From: Pseudopedobacter saltans DSM 12145
GTDB taxonomy: Bacteria > Bacteroidota > Bacteroidia > Sphingobacteriales > Sphingobacteriaceae
Assembly: GCF_000190735.1 (NCBI RefSeq)
Contig: NC_015177.1
Location: forward strand, 1,736,001-1,800,000
Direction: 5' to 3'
DNA: 64,000 nucleotides
Below, in pieces: positions 44,536 to 54,325 of this stretch; the first letter of the stretch is position 1; each line of letters opens with the position of its first letter. Position numbers and translations under genes: made by a program. The notes below the pieces were generated by a model. It was not told the origin of the DNA and made no database searches. It saw only the letters and a list, made by a program, of their open reading frames with translations.

Positions 44536-46299
44536 TTATTGAGGAATTGCAGCTCCCATAATTGTTTTACCAGTCCGGCTTTTTCCATTTTGGTCAGCGC
44601 CTAACAGATGGCTTTCCAAAGCTAAATTAGAAGCTAGAATCTGCAGTTGCAAAGTCGTCATTCCTGATTTAGCTGCTGCACTTCCACTATTTAGTAAAGG
44701 GAGAGTTTGTCCAAAGCCTCCATATCGCCCGAAAGGACTAAATCCAGTAGCAAAATCAAAACTTTGCCCGGCATCTAAAATACCGTCGTAATTAAATACG
44801 TTCGTTCCTATAATAGATGATTTTGAAATATAGGTACCTCCTACTTCTGTCGCGGCACCTATATTTCCGGATACGATTGAATTGTAAATATTTAAAATAT
44901 TAGCATGAGCCGGATTGTTGTATATCCCCGATCCTGCCGGAACTGCCGTATTTCCCTCACCTCCGCTATTGTTAGATACTGTTGAATTAACCAGGTCTAC
45001 GGTACAAACTCCATACAGGGATATTCCTGCTCCATATGCATTACCATTATTTTTATTTCCATAAATGGTACTGTTTACAATTACAAATTTGGACTTTTCA
45101 CGGGCATATATTCCTCCTCCTGTTCTTGTGGTTCCCATTGTTCCAACTTCATTATTCGCTATGGTAACATTAAACAAATAGTTATATGATGTCCTTCCGG
45201 TATTTAACGCGTAAATTCCTCCACCGACACCACCTATTCTGTTACCAGTCACTTCGCTGTCAAACATATAAAGAGTTGATCCGTCATTCCAGATTCCGCC
45301 TCCATTGGTGGTAAGAGCCAGTCCCGAATTATTAGAAATTGATGCATTTCTAAAAGTTACATATGAATTACCCGTTAAGAATACACCCGCACAATGGGTT
45401 GCTGTTTCATTATTGGAAATCACACTATTTTTAATCTCCACCTTACTTCCCGCTACAATTAAGCCTCCTGCATAAGCTCTGTTAACTGCTATTCCGTTAA
45501 CAGTAATAGCACTGCTGGTAGAATGAGCACTTCCGTCTCTTATAGTAATTCCATCTAACTCAACTTGCTTGTCTTGTTCCTGAAGTGCGGTTATCACCAT
45601 TACGTGATAAACCTTTCCCGTACTTAACTGACCACTTAAAATAGTTTTATTTGTTTCTGCATTAGCTGCTGCGCCGTCTGTAGCTTGTTCAGGATATCCA
45701 CCAATAAGTTTAACATTTTCCGATATTTGGAACGTTTTGTCCTTTTCCGTATTCCCCCCCGTTAGCATAATTGTTGGCTTATACGTTCCGGCTCCTATAT
45801 GTATAACATCTCCACTAACGGCTCTGTCCAATGCTGCGTCCAAAGTGGTGGACTTACTCCAGGAAAGTCCATCATTCGCTTCGGTACCATTAATTTTCAC
45901 ATAAAAATGTCTGGTAAAATCAGGTGCAGGATCGCCCGCATTTTGAATAATCGTTAGTTCCGTTTTATCCTCTCCGGTGATATAAGCCTCTATTTTAGTG
46001 CTTCGTTCCGTTGTCGTTCTGTTCTTTTGAATAGCAATCTTAAACTTGTCATCAGAAGGACCATTTGCTGTCAACAACGATAACCAATTGGCTGTGCTTT
46101 TAACACGCCAGGGCAAATTAGATTTAAGCTCAACTTCTATAGTATCTACGTCATTTCCTACTCTAACTTCCTTTTGCACAAAACTGATTTCAGGCTGCCC
46201 GGGAGTAAAGCTTTCGCGATCTATTTTACGACAGGAAACAAAACTTGTAAAAAATAGCATCACTGCCAATATTTGGAATATTATCGACTTTCTGTTCAT
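44536..46299 (-). CDS. BACON plus right-handed beta-helix lipoprotein (PUL 2)
   Basis: Lipoprotein (lipobox FVSC, C23) with a BACON domain (about 35-115; PWRVKSTANWLSLLTANG is the characteristic tryptophan-containing strand), a TRHFYVKINGTEANDGLSWSKST segment opening a right-handed parallel beta-helix, and repeated short turns such as NSVISNNETATHCAGV, NASISNNSGLALTTNGGGI and NSTIYGNKNNGNA. BACON domains occur in surface glycan proteins of Bacteroidota, and beta-helices in polysaccharide lyases and binders. No lyase residue set can be named. It is in the third position after susD, where a surface glycan-binding protein is usual; it starts 11 nt after the phosphodiester glycosidase stop. Confidence 0.8.
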   Translation of the reverse strand: MNRKSIIFQILAVMLFFTSFVSCRKIDRESFTPGQPEISFVQKEVRVGNDVDTIEVELKSNLPWRVKSTANWLSLLTANGPSDDKFKIAIQKNRTTTERSTKIEAYITGEDKTELTIIQNAGDPAPDFTRHFYVKINGTEANDGLSWSKSTTLDAALDRAVSGDVIHIGAGTYKPTIMLTGGNTEKDKTFQISENVKLIGGYPEQATDGAAANAETNKTILSGQLSTGKVYHVMVITALQEQDKQVELDGITIRDGSAHSTSSAITVNGIAVNRAYAGGLIVAGSKVEIKNSVISNNETATHCAGVFLTGNSYVTFRNASISNNSGLALTTNGGGIWNDGSTLYMFDSEVTGNRIGGVGGGIYALNTGRTSYNYLFNVTIANNEVGTMGTTRTGGGIYAREKSKFVIVNSTIYGNKNNGNAYGAGISLYGVCTVDLVNSTVSNNSGGEGNTAVPAGSGIYNNPAHANILNIYNSIVSGNIGAATEVGGTYISKSSIIGTNVFNYDGILDAGQSFDFATGFSPFGRYGGFGQTLPLLNSGSAAAKSGMTTLQLQILASNLALESHLLGADQNGKSRTGKTIMGAAIPQ

Positions 46300-46310
46300 G
46301 ATTACAAGTA

Positions 46311-47261
46311 TTAATTAGTTACAGAAACTACAATTAAACCATTAGCCACGGATCGCTCTTGTCCGCCATTATCTGTTGGCCAGTTCTTCACTACAAATCT
46401 GCCTGCATCAGAAGCTAGAGTGTTTCTAATAAAGAAGGTACTGGAACCACCGCCATCCAGATTAATAGCCTGATACGCTCCTATCGCTTTCATAAACTTG
46501 GCCAAATCATCATAATTCATCCCATTCGAATAATGGAAATTACGACCATCTACTACTAGCATATAAACCTTCTTTCCTTCTTTGTCTACACCTATACATG
46601 TTCTTGGCTCCAACTTCTTGTCTGTTTGCTGAACAGCAACTCCATCTTTCAATAAAGTCACTCTTCCACCAACCGCTTCCTGAATATTATTTTTTATATC
46701 CGGATACATTTGCTGATTGCCTATAACAGCCTTACCATCTTTGGTGATTGCAAAAAATGTATTCACGGCGTCAGTAACAGTGGTTTTAATAGGCAGTCCT
46801 TCTTTATAAACAATTCCTTGCGGAACACCGGTATCCATATTATAAAAATCCGCATTGATACCTGCCCACACCTTATGCCCTTCAAAATCTTCATAAGTTG
46901 CCTGTTTGGTCATCGGTTGCATACCAAAAGTAGGCGAATTGCTAGGTGTAGAAGCTTCTATCCTTACCTGCGGATTTGTCAAATCAATTTCGAAAACAAA
47001 TGCTTTCATCGACAGACCAGTACCCGACAAATAACGCACTTCCGTAGCATCAACACCGCTGGTAACGCTATAAGTCGTATCCGAGGTAATGCTAGCGATT
47101 AAATCACTGTTATTTACAACTTTAGTTGTAACTGGCGTTTTTGGATGCGCAACAAATTGATCGTAAGGTTTTATCAGGCCTTCATCATTGCTGCAACCTA
47201 CCGCCATCAGCATCGAGAAAGTAAGCCCTAATGGTAATAATATATATTTTATATTTTTCAT
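46311..47261 (-). CDS. Phosphodiester glycosidase lipoprotein (DUF2233/NAGPA-like), PUL 2 copy
   Basis: Lipoprotein (lipobox AVGC, C23) with the NAGPA/DUF2233 domain found in the human mannose 6-phosphate uncovering enzyme, which hydrolyses the GlcNAc-1-phosphodiester bond. Family landmarks are WAGINADFYNMDTGVPQG, RTCIGVDKEG, VYMLVVDGRN, the central GMNYDDLAKFMKAIGAYQAINLDGGGSSTFF (with the conserved DGGGSS loop) and the C-terminal SVANGLIVV. 316 residues, complete. It follows susD after 21 nt. A matching paralogue lies at 61793. Substrate: a sugar-1-phosphate diester on a surface or imported glycan is inferred. Confidence 0.88.
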   Translation of the reverse strand: MKNIKYILLPLGLTFSMLMAVGCSNDEGLIKPYDQFVAHPKTPVTTKVVNNSDLIASITSDTTYSVTSGVDATEVRYLSGTGLSMKAFVFEIDLTNPQVRIEASTPSNSPTFGMQPMTKQATYEDFEGHKVWAGINADFYNMDTGVPQGIVYKEGLPIKTTVTDAVNTFFAITKDGKAVIGNQQMYPDIKNNIQEAVGGRVTLLKDGVAVQQTDKKLEPRTCIGVDKEGKKVYMLVVDGRNFHYSNGMNYDDLAKFMKAIGAYQAINLDGGGSSTFFIRNTLASDAGRFVVKNWPTDNGGQERSVANGLIVVSVTN

Positions 47262-47282
47262 TTTTGAATTCTCCTTTTAAAA

Positions 47283-48557
47283 TTAATAGTGCGGATTAGG
47301 TTCAAGATTAGGATTATATTGCAATTCACGGCCCGGAATAGGAAGTACAGTCTGATAATCTAAAATACCAAGCTTTTGTACCGCTGTATTGGTACGCACT
47401 AAGTCGTAATACCTAAAATTTTCTCCAAACAGCTCCAGATTTCGTTCATTCAAAATTGCTTCCTGATATTGTCCATCCGAATTAACGGCTATATCCTGCA
47501 ATCCTCTGAAACGACGTAACTCGTTTAATCTGGAAATGCCTTCTGCTCTTCCTTGTGCTTCTGCACTGATTAAATATAATTCTGAAATTCTGGAGATAAT
47601 TACCGGATCTCTTCCAGTTTGTCCGCTTGGATATTTATTTACACAATAAGTACCTGCGATATTTACAAGAGAGATATCCCTTCGTTTATCAGTACTTACA
47701 AAGGCGTCAACCATTTGCTGAGAAACTCTGTAATTTCCCTGACCTTTATTAGGATGGGCGTAAGAATAAAAAAGATCGGAAATATTAATACTGGATTCTT
47801 CGGTTCTGTTTTCGAAAGCAAAAATGATTTCGGTATTAGATAATTTTCTGAATATTTTTTCAAAACTATCCAGTTTGTATTTGCCAGAGGTTACAAGCTT
47901 TTCTGCTGTTGCAGCCGCGGCAGACTTGTTTCCCCTGTATAAATATACTCTTGCTTTCAATGCAGAAACGGCATCTTTAGAAACGTAGTAATAGTTTGTA
48001 GATTCTCCTAATAGTTGCTCCGCTTCAGTTAGATTTTCCTCTATAAATGCCCAAACCTCGTCTTTGGTATTTCTAGCTAATTTTTCCAGCGAGTTTTTAC
48101 GATAAATAGGAACTCCTCCCCATCTGGTTAACAAACTAAAATAAATATAGGCTCTAAAATAATAGGCCTCACCTAACGCCGTATTTCTAATACTGTTTGG
48201 CTCAAGCCCTTCGCATATCGAAATCACATTATTTACCTGATAAAGCGCTCCGTAATAACCATTCCAACCGTTAGACACAACACCTGCAAGAGGGCTTAAT
48301 TGAGAGTTGATTAAATCAAGGGGCGAGCCGGCGGCTGTATGCAAGTTTCCGCCTAAAATATCAAAAAGGATAAAAGCATGTACTCCGGGGTCATTCTGCA
48401 TATCGTTGTACATTCCTATCCGCAATGCGGGCAAATCCTTTTCAGTGATTGCATCTGGCGATACAGAGGAATAAGGATAAAGATCTAGCTTGTTGGCACA
48501 GGAACTTCCCAAAATCGTACTCACCAGCATCATTATATATAAATATTTCTTTTTCAT
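47283..48557 (-). CDS. SusD/RagB-family glycan-binding lipoprotein (PUL 2)
   Basis: Lipoprotein (lipobox GSSC, C20) of the SusD family, 424 residues, short for the group. Opening KLDLYPYSSVSPDAITEKDL, the helix region YYFRAYIYFSLLTRWGGVPIYRKN, and the C-terminal ISRLNELRRFRGLQ and AILNERNLELFGENFRYYDLVRT blocks are typical. It is clearly homologous along its length to the SusD at the right edge of the window. Translated 18 nt after susC and followed after 21 nt by the phosphodiester glycosidase. Surface glycan capture with the SusC porin. Confidence 0.94.
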   Translation of the reverse strand: MKKKYLYIMMLVSTILGSSCANKLDLYPYSSVSPDAITEKDLPALRIGMYNDMQNDPGVHAFILFDILGGNLHTAAGSPLDLINSQLSPLAGVVSNGWNGYYGALYQVNNVISICEGLEPNSIRNTALGEAYYFRAYIYFSLLTRWGGVPIYRKNSLEKLARNTKDEVWAFIEENLTEAEQLLGESTNYYYVSKDAVSALKARVYLYRGNKSAAAATAEKLVTSGKYKLDSFEKIFRKLSNTEIIFAFENRTEESSINISDLFYSYAHPNKGQGNYRVSQQMVDAFVSTDKRRDISLVNIAGTYCVNKYPSGQTGRDPVIISRISELYLISAEAQGRAEGISRLNELRRFRGLQDIAVNSDGQYQEAILNERNLELFGENFRYYDLVRTNTAVQKLGILDYQTVLPIPGRELQYNPNLEPNPHY

Positions 48558-48575
48558 GTTTGTACAGCTTAATTT

Positions 48576-51500
48576 TTAAAAACTGATGTTTGCTCCAATG
48601 CTATAGGTTCTTGGCTGTGGATTGTTTAGGTTATCGATACCTGAAAATCTTGGGTCCAGATTTGTATTAACTTCCGGATCCCAACCTGAGTATTTTGTCC
48701 ATAAAAACAGGTTGTCTACTTGTGCAAAAAGTCGGATCTGACTTACTTTAAATTTTTTCACTGTCAGCTCCGGCAAGAGATATCCCAACGTAAGTGCCCG
48801 CAACCTGATAAATGAGGCATCTTCCAGAAATCTTGTAGAATTACGCGTATTGAATGTTTCACTGGCTATTGCCCGTGGATAAACATTAGTCGTACCCGGT
48901 CCGGTCCAACGATTGTCTACATACTCTTCCAACTGGGCAAATCTGTAACCTATACGACCCAATCCGTTTGGTTTCCATGCAGCATAAATATTTGCGCCAT
49001 AGCTGTAAGTAGTCAATACATCCAACTGCAGCTTTTTATATTTGAAACTGTTGCTCCAACCTCCAGAAAATTTGGGATTCGACGATCCTACAACAACACG
49101 ATCGTTATCATTGATAATATTATTACCATCTAAATCCGTCCATCTAACATCTCCTGCCCTCACACCTAAATCAAACTGAGCTTGTGGAACTTCTCCGTCG
49201 TATTGATAAATTCCTCGCGATTCGAACAAATAATAAGAACCAATATCTCTGCCTACTACAAGCGCCCTATTGTCGCCAATAGAAATCGGCTTATTATCAT
49301 TATCTATAAGAGATAAGATTTTATTCTTGTTGTGCGCAATATTGAAATTAGAATTCCAGGCTACAGGCCCTAATTTAAAATGTGTATTCGCAGAAAACTC
49401 TATACCTCTGTTTTCCATCGACCCGATATTCGATATGATACTTGTCATACCACTGGTTGCCTGGATAGGCATACTATATAACAAGTCTGTAGTTTTCTTA
49501 TAATAGGCATCAACAGACAAATTAACCCTTCTTTTAAACAAAGAAATATCAAAGCCAAAGTCATACTGATCTGCCTTTTCCCAGGTCAGGTCTTCGTTAC
49601 CAAAAGTAGAAACAGATATTCCGCTAAGGCCACCATAATTTTGCCCGCCAGCGATTAAGGGCTGATATGCATAATTTCCAATTCCTTCCTGATTTCCTGT
49701 TTTCCCGTAACTCGTTCTTAGTTTTAAATCCAGATTTGTTCCATCCATAAAATCTTCCTTCGAAACATTCCAACCAAAAGATAATGAAGGAAATATGCCC
49801 CATCTGTGATCAGCCCTGAATTTAGAAGAACCGTCTGCCCGCAATGTTCCGGTAAATATATATTTATCATCGTAAGACATTGTTGCCCGACCAAAATAGG
49901 ACTCTAAAGCGTACTCGCTTGGTGCTCCACTTGCGCTGGTTATTTCAGATGCAACAGACACTACTCCTAAAGAAGGCGTTGGAAATCCACGGGCATCTAT
50001 ATTTGAATTCCTGCTATGTAATTTCTGAAAAGAATGCCCTAACAAACCGCTTACGGTGTATTTTCCGAAAGTGTTGGTATAATTAAGGATATTCTCCGTC
50101 AGGTAATTCTGTATCATACGATTATCATCCAGTAATCTACCCACTCCGGTACCGTAAGGATGTCTTTCATTATAGTAAGTGTAATCGTAGGTATAACCAA
50201 TATCAGCACTAAATGATGATTTGAAAGATATATTCTCGTTAAAATTTATCTTACCATAATAAGTTCCCAAATACCTGAAATTGTCTACGTAAGCTATCTG
50301 CTCATTTAGAATCTGAACTGGATTATGACGCATCAATTCGTCTGTTCCGCCAACATAATAATCTCCGTTAGGTTTATAAGGCCTGTCAAAAGGTCTTTGT
50401 TCAATAGCCCTTGCCAGAATAGTAGAACCCAGATTCGCTCCCGGAACCTGATTGTTTCGGATATAATTTCCCATATTATTGAAACCTATCTCTAACCAAT
50501 CATTAAACTTGTGACTGAATTTGGTATTCAGATTATACTTTTTAATAGAATTGTTATGCACAACCCCTTCCTGATCCGTAAAGCCTAAGCCTACATAATA
50601 TTGAGTTTTTGTGGTGCCTCCTGAGAAATTGGTATTGATATTCTTAAAGTAACCTTTTTGCAGAATTAAACCCAACCAATCGGTATCAGGCATATTTCCA
50701 AACGGATTGGAAATAGGAATTTTATAGTTGGCGTCTCCGGGTTTTAAACCATATTGTTTATTATAGTTTTCCTGCCCTTCGTTAAATTGTAATATATAAA
50801 GATTCGAATTGGCTATTTTCAGTTTTTCTTTATCAGCGAATTCAGAAAAGCCGGTAGTTACATCTACTTTTACAATGTTTTTTCCATTCTTTCCAGATTT
50901 TGTGGTAATTAAGATAACACCATTACTGGCTCTGGAACCGTATATTGCAGCAGAAGCAGCATCTTTTAATACTTCTATAGATTCTATGTCGGCATGATTG
51001 AACGCAGCAAGCGGACTATAAGTTTCTCCAAAATCATAAATAGACATATTGGAATTATTAATAGGCACACCATCTACCACATACAAAGGATTGTTACCAG
51101 CACTGATAGAAGAACTTCCTCTTATAGAAATTCGTTCCCCTGAGGCAAGATTACCCGAACCGATCGATAAGTTTACCCCTGCAATCCGTCCTTCCAGCAT
51201 CCTGGCAGGAGACGAAACTTGTCTTACATCCTCATCCTTAAACTTTACACTACCAATAGCACTTGTAACCAATTCCCTTCTTTGGCTTCCATAACCAACA
51301 ACAACAATCTCATTCAGCTCAGATTGAGCGGTTTTCAACGATATGCGTAAGTCTGTATTGCTCTTAGCTTCTACTTCTTTAGTTTCGAAACCGGTGAAAG
51401 TTACCGATAACACCGTTCCCTCAACAATATTTCTAATTATAAAAATACCGTCAACATCAGTTATTGTCCCCATGTTTCCAGCCTTCGTTCTGACAGTAGC

Positions 51501-51953
51501 TCCCGGTAATGGTTCACCTTTTTCGTCTACCACTACACCTTTTACATTAATTAATGTTTGCTGTAATGGAGTTTCGGCGGGCTTTGTATTTGTCTTTTTA
51601 TTGATAATAATTGTATTTTCTTTTAAAAAATACTCGAAAGGCTGGTCCTTAAAGATTTCAGACAAGGCCTGTTTCAATTCTACATTTTTTAAGTCAAGAT
51701 TATTGATAATTTTTGCATCCCTAATCTCGTTGTACTTATAGAAAAGATAGTAGCCTGTTTGTTTTTCTATTGCCTTCAGAACTTTCTCTACGCGTATACT
51801 CTCGCCCGAAAAACTGACTTTCTGCGAGTAGCTTTTAGCACTTACCTGAAGTATGCCTAGCGTGATTAAAAAAGCGGTGAGTTTCATTACCAAAAAAAAA
51901 TTTGATGGGTCCACTTTACGGATTGGTATTTTCCCGCAAAAGATTAATTTCAT
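48576..51953 (-). CDS. SusC-family TonB-dependent transducer with STN domain (PUL 2)
   Basis: Outer-membrane importer of 1125 residues. After a signal peptide (about 20-45, ending KSYSQ) comes an STN domain (about 46-120; VEKVLKAIEKQTGYYLFYKYNEI), the part that contacts FecR to signal occupancy. Next are the carboxypeptidase-regulatory-like domain (INVKGVVVDEKGEPLPGATV), the plug (NEIVVVGYGSQRRELVTSAIG to VLKDAASAAIYGSRASNGVILITTKSG) and a barrel ending RTYSIGANISF. STN plus the FecR and ECF sigma genes upstream means this operon should be switched on by its own substrate. It is the transport core for the phosphodiester-glycan locus. Confidence 0.95.
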   Translation of the reverse strand: MKLIFCGKIPIRKVDPSNFFLVMKLTAFLITLGILQVSAKSYSQKVSFSGESIRVEKVLKAIEKQTGYYLFYKYNEIRDAKIINNLDLKNVELKQALSEIFKDQPFEYFLKENTIIINKKTNTKPAETPLQQTLINVKGVVVDEKGEPLPGATVRTKAGNMGTITDVDGIFIIRNIVEGTVLSVTFTGFETKEVEAKSNTDLRISLKTAQSELNEIVVVGYGSQRRELVTSAIGSVKFKDEDVRQVSSPARMLEGRIAGVNLSIGSGNLASGERISIRGSSSISAGNNPLYVVDGVPINNSNMSIYDFGETYSPLAAFNHADIESIEVLKDAASAAIYGSRASNGVILITTKSGKNGKNIVKVDVTTGFSEFADKEKLKIANSNLYILQFNEGQENYNKQYGLKPGDANYKIPISNPFGNMPDTDWLGLILQKGYFKNINTNFSGGTTKTQYYVGLGFTDQEGVVHNNSIKKYNLNTKFSHKFNDWLEIGFNNMGNYIRNNQVPGANLGSTILARAIEQRPFDRPYKPNGDYYVGGTDELMRHNPVQILNEQIAYVDNFRYLGTYYGKINFNENISFKSSFSADIGYTYDYTYYNERHPYGTGVGRLLDDNRMIQNYLTENILNYTNTFGKYTVSGLLGHSFQKLHSRNSNIDARGFPTPSLGVVSVASEITSASGAPSEYALESYFGRATMSYDDKYIFTGTLRADGSSKFRADHRWGIFPSLSFGWNVSKEDFMDGTNLDLKLRTSYGKTGNQEGIGNYAYQPLIAGGQNYGGLSGISVSTFGNEDLTWEKADQYDFGFDISLFKRRVNLSVDAYYKKTTDLLYSMPIQATSGMTSIISNIGSMENRGIEFSANTHFKLGPVAWNSNFNIAHNKNKILSLIDNDNKPISIGDNRALVVGRDIGSYYLFESRGIYQYDGEVPQAQFDLGVRAGDVRWTDLDGNNIINDNDRVVVGSSNPKFSGGWSNSFKYKKLQLDVLTTYSYGANIYAAWKPNGLGRIGYRFAQLEEYVDNRWTGPGTTNVYPRAIASETFNTRNSTRFLEDASFIRLRALTLGYLLPELTVKKFKVSQIRLFAQVDNLFLWTKYSGWDPEVNTNLDPRFSGIDNLNNPQPRTYSIGANISF

Positions 51954-52019
51954 ACTTTTGTAATGTTTAAATTAAAGGTTATTGATTCGCAATTAATAAT
52001 TCTTTTCAAGATTTGAACG

Positions 52020-52066
52020 AGCCTTCTTAAGGCTTTTAAACGGGAGTGTTGGTAGCACTTCCGTTT
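52020..52066 (-). promoter_or_regulatory. Double hairpin in the fecR-susC leader (PUL 2)
   Basis: On the minus strand an 11-bp hairpin (plus arms 52038-52048 and 52056-52066, AAACGGGAGTG and CACTTCCGTTT, one A-C mismatch in the minus RNA) is followed at once by AGCCTT-AAG-AAGGCT (52020-52034). Neither is followed by a T run. The position, upstream of an ECF-controlled susC, suggests a leader element or RNA-processing site. No exact sigma-A-type promoter was seen in this gap. Confidence 0.45.
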
Positions 52067-52114
52067 GTTCTTTTAGACTGCTAGTTTATACCCATAAGCA
52101 TGCGTGTGTTTATG

Positions 52115-53227
52115 TTATCCAATAATTAGTTTTCTTCCTATCAACTGAAACTTTACATTTCCGTATCTTAAAACTTCCAGCACATTGTCAATGTCAGCAC
52201 TGCGCTTAATCTTGCCAACAAATTCGTCTTTCGGAATTTCTCCTTTGTATTGCACCTCAATATCATACCATCTGGAAAGCTGACGCATTAATGTTTGAAT
52301 GTCTACCCTGTCGAACTGAAAGAAACCATCTTTCCATGCCATAACCGACTCCAGGTCTGCCGGTGTGATATCAAGATGTTTGGTATCCCTCATTTGAGCC
52401 TGATAACCGGGCTTCAATAATTGAGATATTTCAGCTGTGCTCACCTTTACGCTCCCTTCAAGCAGAGTTGTTCTGGTAATCAGCTCATCTTTATATGCGT
52501 TCACATTAAATTTCGTTCCCAGCACCATTATTTCCTGATTGTCGCTTAATACCTTAAATGGTTGCTTTTTATTGTGTGATACCTCAAAATAGGCTTCTCC
52601 TTTAATAGAAACTTTACGCTCGTTTTTGGCAAATCGAGCAGGAAAAGTAATGCTTGAAGCACTATTTAACCAAACATGCGAACCATCGGGCAGAATAACC
52701 TGATAAATTCCTCCTCGGGGTGTTTCTATTTTATTTACTCCTGTATTTTTCTCTTTCGAAACGAGATTCTGAGTATTAAATACTAAGAGCCCATCTTTTT
52801 GCTTTTCTACAGAAAAATTCCCGTTTTGCTCAAGGGTACCATTGGCCACCTCATTAAGTATAATTTGCCTTCCATTACTCAATGTAAGAACAGCATTATT
52901 ACCTCCTGGAACTACTGGTTGCGAAAGCTCGTTTAAAGCAATTTCATTATCCACAGATTCTTTATACGAATAAAAATAAAATGAAAACGCAAGTCCAATA
53001 ATCGCCAGAACAGCCGCAATCCTGTATATATATTTTAGATACCTGTATTTAGGTAAGGATGGTTCTTCTTCGACTGAATTATCGTGTAAATCGTCATCCA
53101 TAGATTCCATCAGATATGTTTCAAGCTTACCTTCATTTAATAAATGAAAAAACACCTGTAGTTCGTCTTCATTCAGTTTCTTTTTCAGATACCTATCTAC
53201 TAATTCTTTATAGAATTTCTCTTCCAT
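52115..53227 (-). CDS. FecR-family anti-sigma factor
   Basis: Inner-membrane protein that holds an ECF sigma factor and releases it when the STN domain of the outer-membrane receptor signals. Cytosolic N-terminal part (about 1-68), single membrane helix (about 70-87, IAAVLAIIGLAFSFYFY), periplasmic FecR domain (about 125-250; TPRGGIYQVILPDGSHVWLNSASSITFPARF and GEAYFEVSHNKKQPFKV) and a C-terminal DUF4974-type domain that contacts STN (about 290-370; QFDRVDIQTLMRQLSRWYDIEV). 370 residues. It precedes susC by 161 bp; the sigma gene lies upstream with an unrelated gene between. Confidence 0.95.
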   Translation of the reverse strand: MEEKFYKELVDRYLKKKLNEDELQVFFHLLNEGKLETYLMESMDDDLHDNSVEEEPSLPKYRYLKYIYRIAAVLAIIGLAFSFYFYSYKESVDNEIALNELSQPVVPGGNNAVLTLSNGRQIILNEVANGTLEQNGNFSVEKQKDGLLVFNTQNLVSKEKNTGVNKIETPRGGIYQVILPDGSHVWLNSASSITFPARFAKNERKVSIKGEAYFEVSHNKKQPFKVLSDNQEIMVLGTKFNVNAYKDELITRTTLLEGSVKVSTAEISQLLKPGYQAQMRDTKHLDITPADLESVMAWKDGFFQFDRVDIQTLMRQLSRWYDIEVQYKGEIPKDEFVGKIKRSADIDNVLEVLRYGNVKFQLIGRKLIIG

Positions 53228-53529
53228 TCAATAGTTGCACTTTATAGCTAAGACAATATAAAAGGGAGATAGGGTAGCAGGTTTTTTACTTTTTTTCAAA
53301 AAAGATAAAAATAACCACAAAATCAGTTCAGTAAGGTTATCTGTTGGCTCAGGAATAAAGGAAGACCTATATCTTCATTAGCTCAGGCTGCTAAAGATCA
53401 GACGAAAATCGATCTGTTGATCTTTACAGTTTCGTCACTACCGTTTTATAAGCAAACAGTTTGGAATTACAGGATATTGCGAAATGCTTATCATCCTATT
53501 TTGTTCAAACTGCTTGTTGGCATTTGTAA
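53228..53529. other. 302-bp gap between fecR and the reductase-like gene
   Basis: Non-coding; lies upstream of fecR. No exact promoter consensus, hairpin or repeat that I can support. The gap breaks the usual tight sigma-fecR arrangement and may be part of an inserted segment together with the neighbouring reductase-like gene. Confidence 0.4.
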
Positions 53530-54150
53530 TTATTTCCTATTCAGTTTGTATCTCAAATGTGTTGTTAGATTTGAAGGTATAACTTCCATAATTTGGATAT
53601 CATATTTGTCTTTGTCAATACCATCAAATAGTCTGATGCCACTTCCCAAAAAAACAGGAGCAATATGAATGAAAAACTCATCAACAAGTCCTGCATTGAG
53701 AAATTGTTGAATAGTGTTGGCACCACCTTGTATCCGGATGTCTTTACCTTTAGCCGATTGCCTGGCTTTTTCCAATGCGCTTTGTATTCCGTCGTTAATG
53801 AAGTAAAAAGTTGTTGTACCTTTTTGAACCCATGGTTCTCTTTTTTCATGTGTCAGCACATAAACATCCGCTTTATACAGATCTTCTGCCCAATGAACTT
53901 CTCCTTCTTCAAACATTCGTTTTCCCATGATGTAAGCACCAGTTCTTGCAAACACATCATCAATTAATTTACTGTCTGCGCCATATTCTTCGCCACCTTC
54001 CATATTGATATGTTTCCAAAATGCCTTTTGCTTAAGCATCCAATTATGAATTTTTCCCGAAACGCCGCCCATTGGATTTTCCGGACTTCTGTTATCGCCT
54101 GCAAAAAAGCCATCAAGTGATATACCGCTGTCAAAGATAATTTTGCTCAT
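53530..54150 (-). CDS. RibD C-terminal/dihydrofolate reductase-like protein
   Basis: A 206-residue protein of the RibD C-terminal (DHFR-like) superfamily of NADPH reductases. Family features are the opening SKIIFDSGISLDGFFAGDN, GAYIMGKRMFEEGEVHW, YVLTHEKREPW, IRIQGGANTIQQFLNAGLVDEFFIHIAPVFLGSGIRLF and the closing TTHLRYKL. Stand-alone members are mostly of unknown substrate. It is cytosolic. Its place between the ECF sigma gene and fecR is unexpected, since nothing links it to glycan use, and it probably arrived by insertion. Confidence 0.88.
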   Translation of the reverse strand: MSKIIFDSGISLDGFFAGDNRSPENPMGGVSGKIHNWMLKQKAFWKHINMEGGEEYGADSKLIDDVFARTGAYIMGKRMFEEGEVHWAEDLYKADVYVLTHEKREPWVQKGTTTFYFINDGIQSALEKARQSAKGKDIRIQGGANTIQQFLNAGLVDEFFIHIAPVFLGSGIRLFDGIDKDKYDIQIMEVIPSNLTTHLRYKLNRK

Positions 54151-54325
54151 AATTTTTATCTATTATTTGTATATTGATTGTTAACGCTGTCGTACCATAA
54201 TTACCGTAAAGGGTTATCACTCAGATAGTCGCTTTAAAAAATAAAATTACAGGAATATTTAATTTTTAGAGATAACTTGCAGAAATTCACGCAATGGGTG
54301 TTTTGCCTCTTCTAAATAATTTGAG

